Shown here: in pieces, positions 26,462 through 34,376 of the stretch | Numbering within the stretch: the stretch's first letter is position 1 | Layout: each line of letters opens with the position of its first letter | Assembly (NCBI RefSeq): GCF_015244565.1 | Contig: NZ_JABCQG010000016.1 | Coordinates: 1 to 63,783, forward strand | Source: Gluconobacter vitians | Lineage (GTDB): Bacteria; Pseudomonadota; Alphaproteobacteria; Acetobacterales; Acetobacteraceae | Direction: 5' to 3' | Length of the DNA stretch: 63,783 bases | The notes under the pieces: generated by a model | The model's input: the letters and a program-made list of their open reading frames with translations, nothing else | Database searches by the model: none | Told to the model about the DNA's origin: nothing | Made by a program: the position numbers and the translations under genes

Positions 26462-28150
26462 ATGAAACAGAAAACATCATCCCATCGCAGTCTGCTCTTC
26501 ACGACTATTCTTGCGGCTAATCTTTTTGCGCCTCTTACGGGATATGCCGAACCGACCGCTGATATCAGCCCGTCACGCATGTCGGAGACGATGAAGATCC
26601 TGGCCTCCGACCGGTTCGAAGGCCGTGCTCCCGGAACGGAAGGGGAGAAGGTCACGGTTCCCTGGCTGATCGCGCAGTACAAGGCTCTGGGGCTTGAGCC
26701 GGCTGGTGAAAACGGCGGATGGACGCAGACTGTCCCCATGATCCGCACCAGAACTGCCGCGAACGGTTCCATCAGCGCCCGGACCGGCGCCAAAACGCTC
26801 CCCCTGATTCAGCTACAGGACATCTATCTCGCGACCCTGCTGCCGGAGGACCGACTGCGGGTCAAAGACGCTCCGATGGTTTTCGTGGGCTATGGCGTGC
26901 ATGCGCCGGAGCGTCACTGGGATGATTTCAAAGGCGTCGATCTCAAGGGCAAGGTCGCGGTTTTCCTCGTCAACGATCCCGATTTCGATGCGGCTCCCGG
27001 TGAACCTGTCGCCGGTCGCTTTAGCGGCAAGACCATGACGTATTACGGCCGCTGGACCTATAAATACGAGGAAGCCGCCCGCCGTGGCGCTGTTGCTGCC
27101 CTGATCATTCACGAGACTGCGGCTGCATCCTACCCCTGGAGCACGGTCGTGGCACCCGGTGGTGAAGCCTATGACGTGGAACATGCTGCCACCGAAAGTC
27201 GCCCCGTTCCCGTGCAGGGCTGGCTTGAGGGCAAGGCCGCTACCGCGCTGTTCCGGCAGGCCGGGCTGGATCTTGAGGCCCTGCGCATCAAGGCCCGTTC
27301 CGAGAGCTTCCGTCCTGTCACGCTGAAGCACACAACGTTCTCAGCCGATCTGCCGGTCACATTCGATCGTCTGCAGAGCCAGAACGTGCTCGCCAAGATC
27401 ACGGGCGCGAAATATCCGGATGAGACGGTCATGTTCGGAGCGCACTGGGACGCTTACGGCAAGAGCACCGATGCGCAGGGCCGTACCGTCATCCGTCGTG
27501 GCGCGATCGACGATGGCTCGGGAATTGCGGCGCTGTTCGAAATCGCCCGCGCCTTCAAGGCCGGACCGAAGCCCGATCGCACTGTCCGTTTCGCCGCATG
27601 GACCGGGGAGGAGCGCGGTCTGCTGGGATCAGGCTGGTACGTCGCCCATCCGCTGGCACCGCTGGACAAGACGGCTGCCAATCTGACGATGGACGTGCTT
27701 CAGATGGCTGGCCCCGCACATAACGCCTTCATCATTGGGGCAGGACAGGACACGCTTCAGGAGCAGTTTGCGGACGCCGTCGCTCTTCAGGACCGCAAGG
27801 CGCAGCCGGAAGCGATGCCCGAGCGTGGTGCCTTCTATCGTGCGGATCATCTGCCTTTCGCGCGCGCGGGCGTGCCGGTCCTTGCTGTCATGGACATGGC
27901 CGGCAAGTTCGACCTTCTGAAAGGCGGGACGGAAGCCGGTGGCAAATGGCTGACGGCCTACATGGCCTGCTACCATCAGGCCTGCGACGCCTGGAGCCCG
28001 GACTGGGATGTGCGTGGTGCCGCGCAGGACGTCTGGGCCGTGTGGAAAGTCGGACATGACGTGGCCTTCTCGCATGACTGGCCACAATGGAAGGCCGGTT
28101 CGGAGTTCGCCGCCATCCGCCAGAAAAATGCCCCGGCCACGGTTCAGTAA
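26462..28150 (+). CDS. Exported M28 family metallopeptidase with PA domain
   Basis: A 562-residue zinc aminopeptidase. A signal peptide (residues 1-29, TGYAEP junction) precedes a lid region with a PA-like insert (about 130-270). The catalytic half has FGAHWDAYG (zinc His and Asp), IDDGSGIA (bridging Asp), TGEERGLLGS (general base Glu and zinc Glu), MDVLQM and RADHLPFARAGVP (last zinc His). All metal ligands appear present. It would remove N-terminal residues from peptides in the periplasm and complements the M3 peptidase directly upstream, though the terminator between them implies separate transcripts. Confidence 0.92.
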   Translation: MKQKTSSHRSLLFTTILAANLFAPLTGYAEPTADISPSRMSETMKILASDRFEGRAPGTEGEKVTVPWLIAQYKALGLEPAGENGGWTQTVPMIRTRTAANGSISARTGAKTLPLIQLQDIYLATLLPEDRLRVKDAPMVFVGYGVHAPERHWDDFKGVDLKGKVAVFLVNDPDFDAAPGEPVAGRFSGKTMTYYGRWTYKYEEAARRGAVAALIIHETAAASYPWSTVVAPGGEAYDVEHAATESRPVPVQGWLEGKAATALFRQAGLDLEALRIKARSESFRPVTLKHTTFSADLPVTFDRLQSQNVLAKITGAKYPDETVMFGAHWDAYGKSTDAQGRTVIRRGAIDDGSGIAALFEIARAFKAGPKPDRTVRFAAWTGEERGLLGSGWYVAHPLAPLDKTAANLTMDVLQMAGPAHNAFIIGAGQDTLQEQFADAVALQDRKAQPEAMPERGAFYRADHLPFARAGVPVLAVMDMAGKFDLLKGGTEAGGKWLTAYMACYHQACDAWSPDWDVRGAAQDVWAVWKVGHDVAFSHDWPQWKAGSEFAAIRQKNAPATVQ

Positions 28151-28170
28151 GAAACGTTTTCCCGGTTCCG

Positions 28171-29082
28171 TCAGATCGTCCAGGGCGGAACCGGCCCATA
28201 ACGTTCAACCAGAAAATCGATCATCGCCCGGATCTTGAGCGGGACATGAGGTGTCGGAGCATAGACAGCATGCAGCTCCGGCCCCGTCATGACAGGCACA
28301 TCAAGCGGCAGCGGAACCAGCCGACCTGATTTCAGCTCATCCGAGACGATGAATGTCGGCTGATAGATGATGCCCTGTCCGGCCACGGCAGCTTCGCGCA
28401 GGATATCGCCGTTATTGGCATGCATGGGGCCGCTGACCGGAACCGTGCGCTCGCCGTTCGGACCAAAGCTCCAGCGCGCGCTGCTGATTTCGTCACCGAG
28501 CGTGTAACCCAGACAGCGGTGGTTCGGCAGGTCGGCAACGCTGCGGGGCGTGCCACACTCTTCCAGATAGGACGGCGCCGCGCAGACAACGAAATCGACC
28601 TGCGCCAGTCGGCGTGACCGCAGCGCGCTCGATGGCATTCGTCCGATGCGCAGCGTCAGGTCCCATCCTTCCGTAATCGGATCGATCCTTCGGTCATCCA
28701 GACCCAGTTCAACCGTAACGAGAGGATGGCGTCGGCTGAATTCCGGCAGGATCGGCCCGACATGCCGGATGGCGAACGAGACCGGCGCATTCAGGCGCAG
28801 CAGCCCGCGCGGCTCCTGGTTTTCCGCCGAGACTTCCTGCTCCATCTCTTCCAGATCCGTCAGGATTTTCTGACTGCGGATGAAAAAGAGACGCCCCGGT
28901 TCCGTCAGCGACAGTCTGCGCGTGCTGCGATGGAACAGCGAGATCCCCAGCCGGCTTTCCAGAGCGGCAATATGTTTCGTGACCATCGTCTGCGACAGAC
29001 CCAGTGAGCGCGCGGCTCCTGAAAAGCTGCCCTGAGCCACGACCTTTGCAAAAACCTGCATGCCCGTGAAGCGATCAAGCAT
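28171..29082 (-). CDS. LysR family transcriptional regulator
   Basis: A 303-residue LysR protein with the N-terminal helix-turn-helix (FSGAARSLGLSQTMVTKHIAALE) and the usual effector domain. It belongs to the broad group with MLDRFTGMQVFAKVV starts. It is divergent from the extradiol dioxygenase gene across 105 bases that contain an inverted repeat, so control of that gene is likely. The inducer is unknown. Confidence 0.93.
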   Translation of the reverse strand: MLDRFTGMQVFAKVVAQGSFSGAARSLGLSQTMVTKHIAALESRLGISLFHRSTRRLSLTEPGRLFFIRSQKILTDLEEMEQEVSAENQEPRGLLRLNAPVSFAIRHVGPILPEFSRRHPLVTVELGLDDRRIDPITEGWDLTLRIGRMPSSALRSRRLAQVDFVVCAAPSYLEECGTPRSVADLPNHRCLGYTLGDEISSARWSFGPNGERTVPVSGPMHANNGDILREAAVAGQGIIYQPTFIVSDELKSGRLVPLPLDVPVMTGPELHAVYAPTPHVPLKIRAMIDFLVERYGPVPPWTI

Positions 29083-29104
29083 TCACCTCACACTCCTGGT
29101 GTCA

Positions 29105-29120
29105 GATCCTATCCCGGATC
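29105..29120. promoter_or_regulatory. Candidate LysR binding site
   Basis: GATCC-N6-GGATC is a perfect repeat 23 bases upstream of the LysR start and 68 bases before the dioxygenase start. Its placement fits a shared LysR operator, but it is GC-rich and short, so evidence is limited. Confidence 0.4.
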
Positions 29121-29187
29121 AGGGAATTATTCTTTTTGGGTGAGGGTGGCAAGATCAGTCCCATCGCACGGAACGGAGGCACTCACC

Positions 29188-30003
29188 ATGAGCCTGAAAG
29201 ATCAGGACACTATGCGGCAACCCGTTCTTTTCCTGCCGCATGGTGGCGGTCCGTGCTTCTTCATGGAGTGGGGGACGACATGGGATCGCATGGCAGCCTA
29301 TCTCCGGTCTGTAGGGTCCTCCCTGCCACGTCGTCCGGATGCCATTGTGGTTATGTCCGGCCACTGGGAGACACCGGACATGGTTGTCGGATCAACGGCC
29401 CATCCGTCGCTGATCTACGATTATTACGGCTTTCCGCCTCACACCTATCAGCTTGAATATCCCGTACCCGGAGCGCCGACCGTGGCAGGGAAAATTTGTA
29501 GTCTCCTGCGTAACAGGGGCATGCCCTGTACGGAAAATGCCACGCGGGGGCTGGATCACGGGGTCTTCATTCCCTTCATGCTCGCATTTCCCGATGCGGA
29601 TATCCCGGTCGTGGAGATTTCCCTGCCTGAATCGCTGGATGCCGCAGGCGTCCTGCAACTCGGGGAGATGCTGGCGCCTCTGCGGGACGAAAACATCCTG
29701 ATTGTGGGTACGGGTATGACTTACCACAACATGCGCCATCTGATGCGACCCGATGCCGTGTCGGATGCACAATCCGTCGCGTTCGATACTTGGCTTCAGC
29801 AGGCGGTCGAGGCTCCGCCCGCTCGTCGCACACAGAGTCTGCTGGACTGGGAGCACGCCCCGTTTGCGCGGGAGTGCCACCCTCAGTCGGAACATCTCCT
29901 GCCGTTGATGTTCGCCGCTGGCGCCGCGGGAACCGACGCGGGCCATCGCGATTACAACGATATCGTCATGGGGAAGGCCCTGTCCGGTTTCCGGTTCGGC
30001 TGA
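29188..30003 (+). CDS. ygiD: DODA-type class III extradiol ring-cleavage dioxygenase
   Basis: A 271-residue enzyme of the LigB/DODA superfamily, like E. coli YgiD (4,5-DOPA dioxygenase). Metal-binding His residues are seen in FLPHGGGP, SGHWE and GLDHGVFIP, with GTGMTYHNMRHL near the active site. It opens catechol-type rings using an active-site metal. ATG 29188 is preferred as GGAGG lies just upstream; the frame is open to 29140. The divergent LysR gene probably regulates it. A YceI gene follows 38 bases downstream and may share the transcript. Confidence 0.9.
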   Translation: MSLKDQDTMRQPVLFLPHGGGPCFFMEWGTTWDRMAAYLRSVGSSLPRRPDAIVVMSGHWETPDMVVGSTAHPSLIYDYYGFPPHTYQLEYPVPGAPTVAGKICSLLRNRGMPCTENATRGLDHGVFIPFMLAFPDADIPVVEISLPESLDAAGVLQLGEMLAPLRDENILIVGTGMTYHNMRHLMRPDAVSDAQSVAFDTWLQQAVEAPPARRTQSLLDWEHAPFARECHPQSEHLLPLMFAAGAAGTDAGHRDYNDIVMGKALSGFRFG

Positions 30004-30041
30004 TGTCCTCAACTCGCTTCACCTAGAAAGATCATGACATC

Positions 30042-30653
30042 ATGAAAACACGTCTTCTCAAGAGCGCAGGCGCTGCATTCGCTCTCGCACTCCTGTCTTC
30101 TACGGCTTATGCCGCCAACCCTGCGGATGTGCAGTCCGGTGCCTATACGGTCGAGACCAGCCATACGCAGATCGGCTTTTCCGTGCTGCATTTCGGCTTC
30201 ACCTATTATTCCGGCCAGTTCTCCGGCGTCACCGGCGCGCTTCAGCTTGATACGGCCCATCCGGAGGCCTCGCACCTGAACGTGACCATCCTGGTTTCAA
30301 GTGTTTCAACCACCAGCACGGTTCTGACCGGCGAACTCAGGAACAGTGAATGGTTCGATGTCGCGAAATATCCGGACGCGACCTTTGTCTCGACGCAGGT
30401 CCGCCGTACAGGCACGGATGAGGCCCTGGTGACCGGCAACCTGACGCTGCATGGCGTCACGCACCCGGAAGTCCTGCACGTCCATTTCGTGGGCGCGGGC
30501 GTTAATCCGATGGACAAGGCCTATACGGTCGGCTTTCAGGCTGAAGCGACGATCCATCGCAGCGATTTCGGCGTGAAGAAATATGTTCCCTATGTCGGCG
30601 ATGACGTGACGCTGACGATTGCCGGGGCGTTTGAAAAGACTGCCGCCAAATAA
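30042..30653 (+). CDS. YceI family periplasmic lipid-binding protein
   Basis: A 203-residue lipocalin-like protein with a signal peptide ending in AYAANP. The YceI pattern is clear: GAYTVETSHTQIGFSVLHFGFTYY (shown in part), FNDSEWFD-like NSEWFDVAKYPDATFVST, LTLHGVTHP and DVTLTIAGAFEK. Family members bind polyisoprenoid or other lipid chains in the periplasm. It ends shortly before a strong bidirectional terminator. Confidence 0.92.
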   Translation: MKTRLLKSAGAAFALALLSSTAYAANPADVQSGAYTVETSHTQIGFSVLHFGFTYYSGQFSGVTGALQLDTAHPEASHLNVTILVSSVSTTSTVLTGELRNSEWFDVAKYPDATFVSTQVRRTGTDEALVTGNLTLHGVTHPEVLHVHFVGAGVNPMDKAYTVGFQAEATIHRSDFGVKKYVPYVGDDVTLTIAGAFEKTAAK

Positions 30654-30660
30654 CGCGCAT

Positions 30661-30697
30661 AAAAAAACGGCCCACGGAAGTGGGCCGTTTTCTTTTT
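30661..30697. terminator. Bidirectional terminator between yceI and the MFS gene
   Basis: The 8 base-pair stem CGGCCCAC/GTGGGCCG with a GGAA tetraloop has seven A residues on its left and a T-rich tract (TTTTCTTTTT) on its right. It can therefore end transcription from both converging genes. Confidence 0.9.
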
Positions 30698-30714
30698 CGG
30701 ACTGTCCGGAAAGA

Positions 30715-32007
30715 TCAGGACGTCTTGCGGACTTTCCAGCCGGTTTCCTTGAGCAGGAAACCGAGCACAATGGCAATTCCGATACCGACGACCAGCGGCA
30801 GAAAGGCGGTATGGAACTGTTCCATCGTCTCCGGCGCATCCTTGCCCATCAGGGCGGAAACGAGCGGCGACATGATGCCGGTCGTACCGAACACGAGGAA
30901 GTTCATGACACCCGCAGCCGTTCCCTTGACCTCGGGCGGATTGACTTCCTTCATCGAGGAGAACGGGATCATGGCAGCGCCAGACGCAATGCCCATAACC
31001 AGGGCTACGGTATAATGCGGCAGGACCCCGACCGGGACATAGAGTGCACAGAGGGATGCCGCCAGCAGCACCAGAGCACCGCCGATCAGGACAGGCTTGC
31101 GACGGCCGATCTTGTCGGAAATCCAGCCCAGAAGCGGACAGCCGATGACCCAGCCAATGGGGACCATTGAGACGTCCGTGGCGGCAAAGCCCATCGTCGT
31201 GTGCTCGCCCTTGCTCAACATCAGAGCACCCCATCCCAGCGCACCAATCGTGGTCGGCACGAAGAGCAGGCCACCAGCCAGACCGGCAATCCAGCTCTGC
31301 GGGTTGGAGAAGATGATTTTGAAGGGACGAAGCAGGTTGGCCACGGAGAAATCGCCGTGATGCTGGGCGCTGTCGCCCGTATCACGCGGCATGACAAAAA
31401 AGACCGCCACAGCCAGCAGAAGCCCGATGACACCAAAGCCCAGCCAGACCGACTGCCAGGGGATATGGAACGAACCATGCGGATCAATCAGGATGCGCGT
31501 CGGCTTGGAACCGAAGGCGGCCCCGGCCATACCCATGCACTGCGTCAGACCGACGAAAAGCGCCAGCGTCCGGGCCGGAAGATAGCGCGCGGCAACGTAG
31601 GATGCGCCCACGAAGGCACAGATCGCACCGATGCCCTGAATGATGTAACCGCCAATACCCGCAACCAGGCTGCCCTGACCGAAAATCAGACAGCCCACGC
31701 CCGTGATGGCAATGAACATCGGCATGATGGCATGGGCGCCGTAGCGGTCCAGCAGTACGCCCACGGCAAGGGCCATCAGCGCGTAGACAATGTAATAGGA
31801 CGCGATCATCAGGCCGAGATGGCTATTGCCCCAGGCCTGCGTCAGTTCATCCTGCATGATGCCGGGAGCGGAACGGATGGCATACTGATAGAAATAGAAC
31901 AGCGCGCACAGGAACCAGGACAGCACATAAAGTGGCTGAAGTTTCTGTGGTTGCGATGGTGACGGATTCAGGGGCTTGGGAGGCGCCTGTGTTGTTGTGC
32001 CAGACAT
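30715..32007 (-). CDS. MFS family transporter
   Basis: A 430-residue major facilitator with about 12 membrane helices and a Pro-rich N-terminal tail. Loop motifs GVLLDRYGAHAIM and GWISDKIGRRKPVLIGG correspond to the two halves of the MFS A-motif. The YQYAIRSAPGIMQDEL start of helix 1 resembles organic anion transporters, but the substrate is open. It is downstream of a DcaP-like porin gene in the same direction, so the two may form an outer- and inner-membrane uptake pair. Its leader holds a nested hairpin at 32023-32056. Confidence 0.88.
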   Translation of the reverse strand: MSGTTTQAPPKPLNPSPSQPQKLQPLYVLSWFLCALFYFYQYAIRSAPGIMQDELTQAWGNSHLGLMIASYYIVYALMALAVGVLLDRYGAHAIMPMFIAITGVGCLIFGQGSLVAGIGGYIIQGIGAICAFVGASYVAARYLPARTLALFVGLTQCMGMAGAAFGSKPTRILIDPHGSFHIPWQSVWLGFGVIGLLLAVAVFFVMPRDTGDSAQHHGDFSVANLLRPFKIIFSNPQSWIAGLAGGLLFVPTTIGALGWGALMLSKGEHTTMGFAATDVSMVPIGWVIGCPLLGWISDKIGRRKPVLIGGALVLLAASLCALYVPVGVLPHYTVALVMGIASGAAMIPFSSMKEVNPPEVKGTAAGVMNFLVFGTTGIMSPLVSALMGKDAPETMEQFHTAFLPLVVGIGIAIVLGFLLKETGWKVRKTS

Positions 32008-32022
32008 GAAATTCTCCAGTGT

Positions 32023-32056
32023 GTCATGGATGGTCTGTCAGACCGGGAACCATGAC
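32023..32056 (-). promoter_or_regulatory. Nested hairpin/inverted repeat in the MFS leader
   Basis: Outer arms GTCATGG and CCATGAC enclose inner arms GGTCTG and CAGACC around one base. The element ends 16 bases before the MFS start. It could be an RNA hairpin that affects translation or processing, or an operator. Confidence 0.5.
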
Positions 32057-32138
32057 TGTGAGGGCGCAAAAGTCTTGGAAAGATAGTTGTCCGCTTGATG
32101 GAATGATTTTTCAGGTAATCTGAATGTTTCACCAGATC

Positions 32139-34073
32139 TTATTGCTGGAAGGGATAATAACGGAAGGTTACATACACCGTATGTCCATAAGTCGTGGGAT
32201 CGACGGCATGATCCGCGCCATCATTGCCCTTGAAGGCGAACTTCCGGATATAGGTATACTGAAGCCCGCCCATGACACTGCCGTAATGGCCGTCCAGAAA
32301 GTGCCACCAGCCGCCTGTCGTCAGGGAGGCGAGTGTTCTTGTCTGGGCAGAACATGTTCCGAACTCGTATTCACAGCCGGACAGGTTCAGGTCTGTTGCG
32401 CCATAGCCATGCTGGAAGCCATCGGCGCCCAGATAGGTACGGCGTCCCGCGCTCTCCACACCGCCATAGGTATAAAGCAGCACGGACTTCGCCGGATGCC
32501 CGACGAGCCCAAGCGAGCCCATGATTTCCGGAACCGGGCTGGGATTGCCGTTGTGATCGAACGTCGTATCAGGAATAAGGCTGGGCCCATAGCGCCCGAC
32601 ACCCTGACCGGCAAGCACGTTTCCGGTTAGCTGAAGCTTGCCGGTTCCAAGCGGCACGGTCATGCCAGCCCCCACGCCACCACCAAACTGGGCGCTTTTG
32701 TGGGTATGGTTTTCGCCTGCCGGCTGCACAAGATCACGGAACCAGCGGGCCAGACCGAAGACTTCATAATGGCCAAATGACGTATCGACCGCCGTTTTGA
32801 GCACGATATCAGGGGCCGGATTGTAGCTGTACTGCGTATTCGGGTTCAGAAGGACCCCGCCGCTATTGGCATAATAGACACGCGGCCCGGCCAGACGTCC
32901 GTAACTGGCGGGCAGGGTTCCGCCGGAACTGAGTGCATCAGAGAAGCCCACCGTCGCCTGGGGATCTTCGATCGACAGCGCGATCCAGTATTTCCTGTCC
33001 CAGTCCTTGGCAATGCGGATCTGCGGCACACGGGTGAAGGTGATGCCCGGGATCTGGTTATTATCCGTCACGGCCGGAAGCTGTTCCTGCCGGGGAATAA
33101 CGCCCTTGGCGTAATTGGTTGTCAGGCTCCAGGCCTGGCCCATGAGAACATGCAGTCCCCAGTTTTTCTCTGTGAACGTGAAATATCCCTGTCGCAGACG
33201 GGGCGTATAGCCGTTGATCTGCACGCTGTTGGTCGTGCCGCCAGAACCGCCAAAATCACTTTCAACATAAGCCTGAAGGCGAACGGATTTGGTCGGATTA
33301 GCCTCCAGAAGCGTGGAGAAACGCGTAAGCTGTGCCGAGAAACGCTCTTCGCTCAGCCCGTGATTGGGACTGTTGGCATAGGGAAAATTGTTCCAGGCCG
33401 TCGCGGGCCCACTTGTCATGTTGGAGCTTCGCCAGATGTTGGAGAAGTCAACAAATCCGCCCAGCCGGACCGTCAGATTGCCGATCTGGAAAATAGGCGG
33501 AAGATGGTCCACTTCGGTCTGGGTAATCGCGAGCGGACTGGATGATGACAGGTCAATGGACGTCCGGTGCGCTTCATTACGCTGATTGCCCAGCCACTGG
33601 AAAAGTGGGGGCGGCGTCTGATGAACATCAGTGGCTGCTGGAGCAGGAGTTGAAGGAACGGTTGCGGCTCTTCCGGTAACGGCTGCAGGAGCAAAGCCGG
33701 CGGTTGAGACCGGCATAATCCTGCTGCCAGCAGGCGCAGCAGGGTAAACGGGGGTGTTCCTGCCTGAAGTGTGCGGTGCCGTCCCGACGCGTGCCGTTTC
33801 AACCCGAGGCGCAGACTTGCGGATAACGGATGATTTTGCCGAGGCCGAGTGGGCTGTCTGTGTCGCCGTGGTGACATGGCGGCGTTGCTCGATGGCCTGA
33901 AGGCGACCTTCAAGCATCCGCATCTCGGCCTTGATTGCGGCCAGTTCCTGATCGTCTGCGCTCTGTGCAAATGCCGTAACGGGGGAGCCGATGAAGAATA
34001 CGGCGCCCAGTAGCAGTCTGTATCGTCTGGGTAAGCGATTTCCCGCGATTGTCAGGCCACCAAAAGGAGACAC
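32139..34073 (-). CDS. DcaP-like outer-membrane porin
   Basis: A 644-residue outer-membrane protein with a GTG start, preceded by AGGAAGG 7 bases upstream. The signal peptide ends near VTAFAQS. A short coiled coil (DDQELAAIKAEMRMLEGRLQ, about 40-62) and a Thr/Ala/Pro-rich linker (to about 180) lead into a C-terminal beta barrel ending in aromatic YPFQQ. The coiled coil plus VRLGGFVDFSNIWRS and SRFSTLLEANPTKS-type strands match DcaP trimeric channels for dicarboxylic or other anions. The MFS transporter gene follows. Two inverted repeats lie in its upstream region. Confidence 0.85.
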   Translation of the reverse strand: MSPFGGLTIAGNRLPRRYRLLLGAVFFIGSPVTAFAQSADDQELAAIKAEMRMLEGRLQAIEQRRHVTTATQTAHSASAKSSVIRKSAPRVETARVGTAPHTSGRNTPVYPAAPAGSRIMPVSTAGFAPAAVTGRAATVPSTPAPAATDVHQTPPPLFQWLGNQRNEAHRTSIDLSSSSPLAITQTEVDHLPPIFQIGNLTVRLGGFVDFSNIWRSSNMTSGPATAWNNFPYANSPNHGLSEERFSAQLTRFSTLLEANPTKSVRLQAYVESDFGGSGGTTNSVQINGYTPRLRQGYFTFTEKNWGLHVLMGQAWSLTTNYAKGVIPRQEQLPAVTDNNQIPGITFTRVPQIRIAKDWDRKYWIALSIEDPQATVGFSDALSSGGTLPASYGRLAGPRVYYANSGGVLLNPNTQYSYNPAPDIVLKTAVDTSFGHYEVFGLARWFRDLVQPAGENHTHKSAQFGGGVGAGMTVPLGTGKLQLTGNVLAGQGVGRYGPSLIPDTTFDHNGNPSPVPEIMGSLGLVGHPAKSVLLYTYGGVESAGRRTYLGADGFQHGYGATDLNLSGCEYEFGTCSAQTRTLASLTTGGWWHFLDGHYGSVMGGLQYTYIRKFAFKGNDGADHAVDPTTYGHTVYVTFRYYPFQQ

Positions 34074-34111
34074 ATTCCGCCCTTCCTAAAGTCCATTCAA
34101 GGAATTCTTCC

Positions 34112-34150
34112 AGCTTCTGCAAAGGCATGCTGATCATGCCATCAGAAGCT
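34112..34150 (-). promoter_or_regulatory. Nested hairpin in the porin leader
   Basis: Outer arms AGCTTCTG/CAGAAGCT (8 pairs) enclose inner arms GGCATG/CATGCC (6 pairs, 5-base loop). The element ends 39 bases upstream of the porin start and would be part of its mRNA leader if transcription starts in the AT-rich region beyond. Its form resembles the hairpin ahead of the MFS gene. Confidence 0.55.
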
Positions 34151-34217
34151 GTCCGTAAGGCAGAAACTTACGCTTTCACGGAAGTTTGAAAATTGATTCA
34201 CCTCAAAAATAATGAAA

Positions 34218-34238
34218 ATTACATATTATTTATGTAAT
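34218..34238. promoter_or_regulatory. ATTACAT-N7-ATGTAAT inverted repeat in the porin promoter region
   Basis: Two perfect 7-base arms with a 7-base AT spacer. Size and symmetry fit a dimeric regulator's operator. The protein is not known. Confidence 0.45.
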
Positions 34239-34376
34239 GGAATGCCAAATTATCACGTCCGTTAAGAGTATATTCAGCCTTATATGTCCCATAATTCACT
34301 CTGGTATGCGAGAAATGGGGCGACCGGATAAAATTGTTCAAATACAGACAGTCTTGATAAAGATCCCGCTATTTTC

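Larger units (their letters stand above)
34074..34376. other. Intergenic region upstream of the porin gene
   Basis: This 303-base region holds no gene. It contains the porin leader hairpin (34112-34150), an AT-rich stretch with an ATTACAT palindrome (34218-34238), and the 3' end region of the ABC-F gene. Base composition is much more AT-rich than the flanking genes. Confidence 0.6.

Noticed and set aside
28162-28194. Nine-base-pair hairpin at the end of the M28 and LysR genes as a terminator
   Set aside because: There is no T tract on either side and part of it lies within the LysR coding sequence; it is listed only as a possibility.
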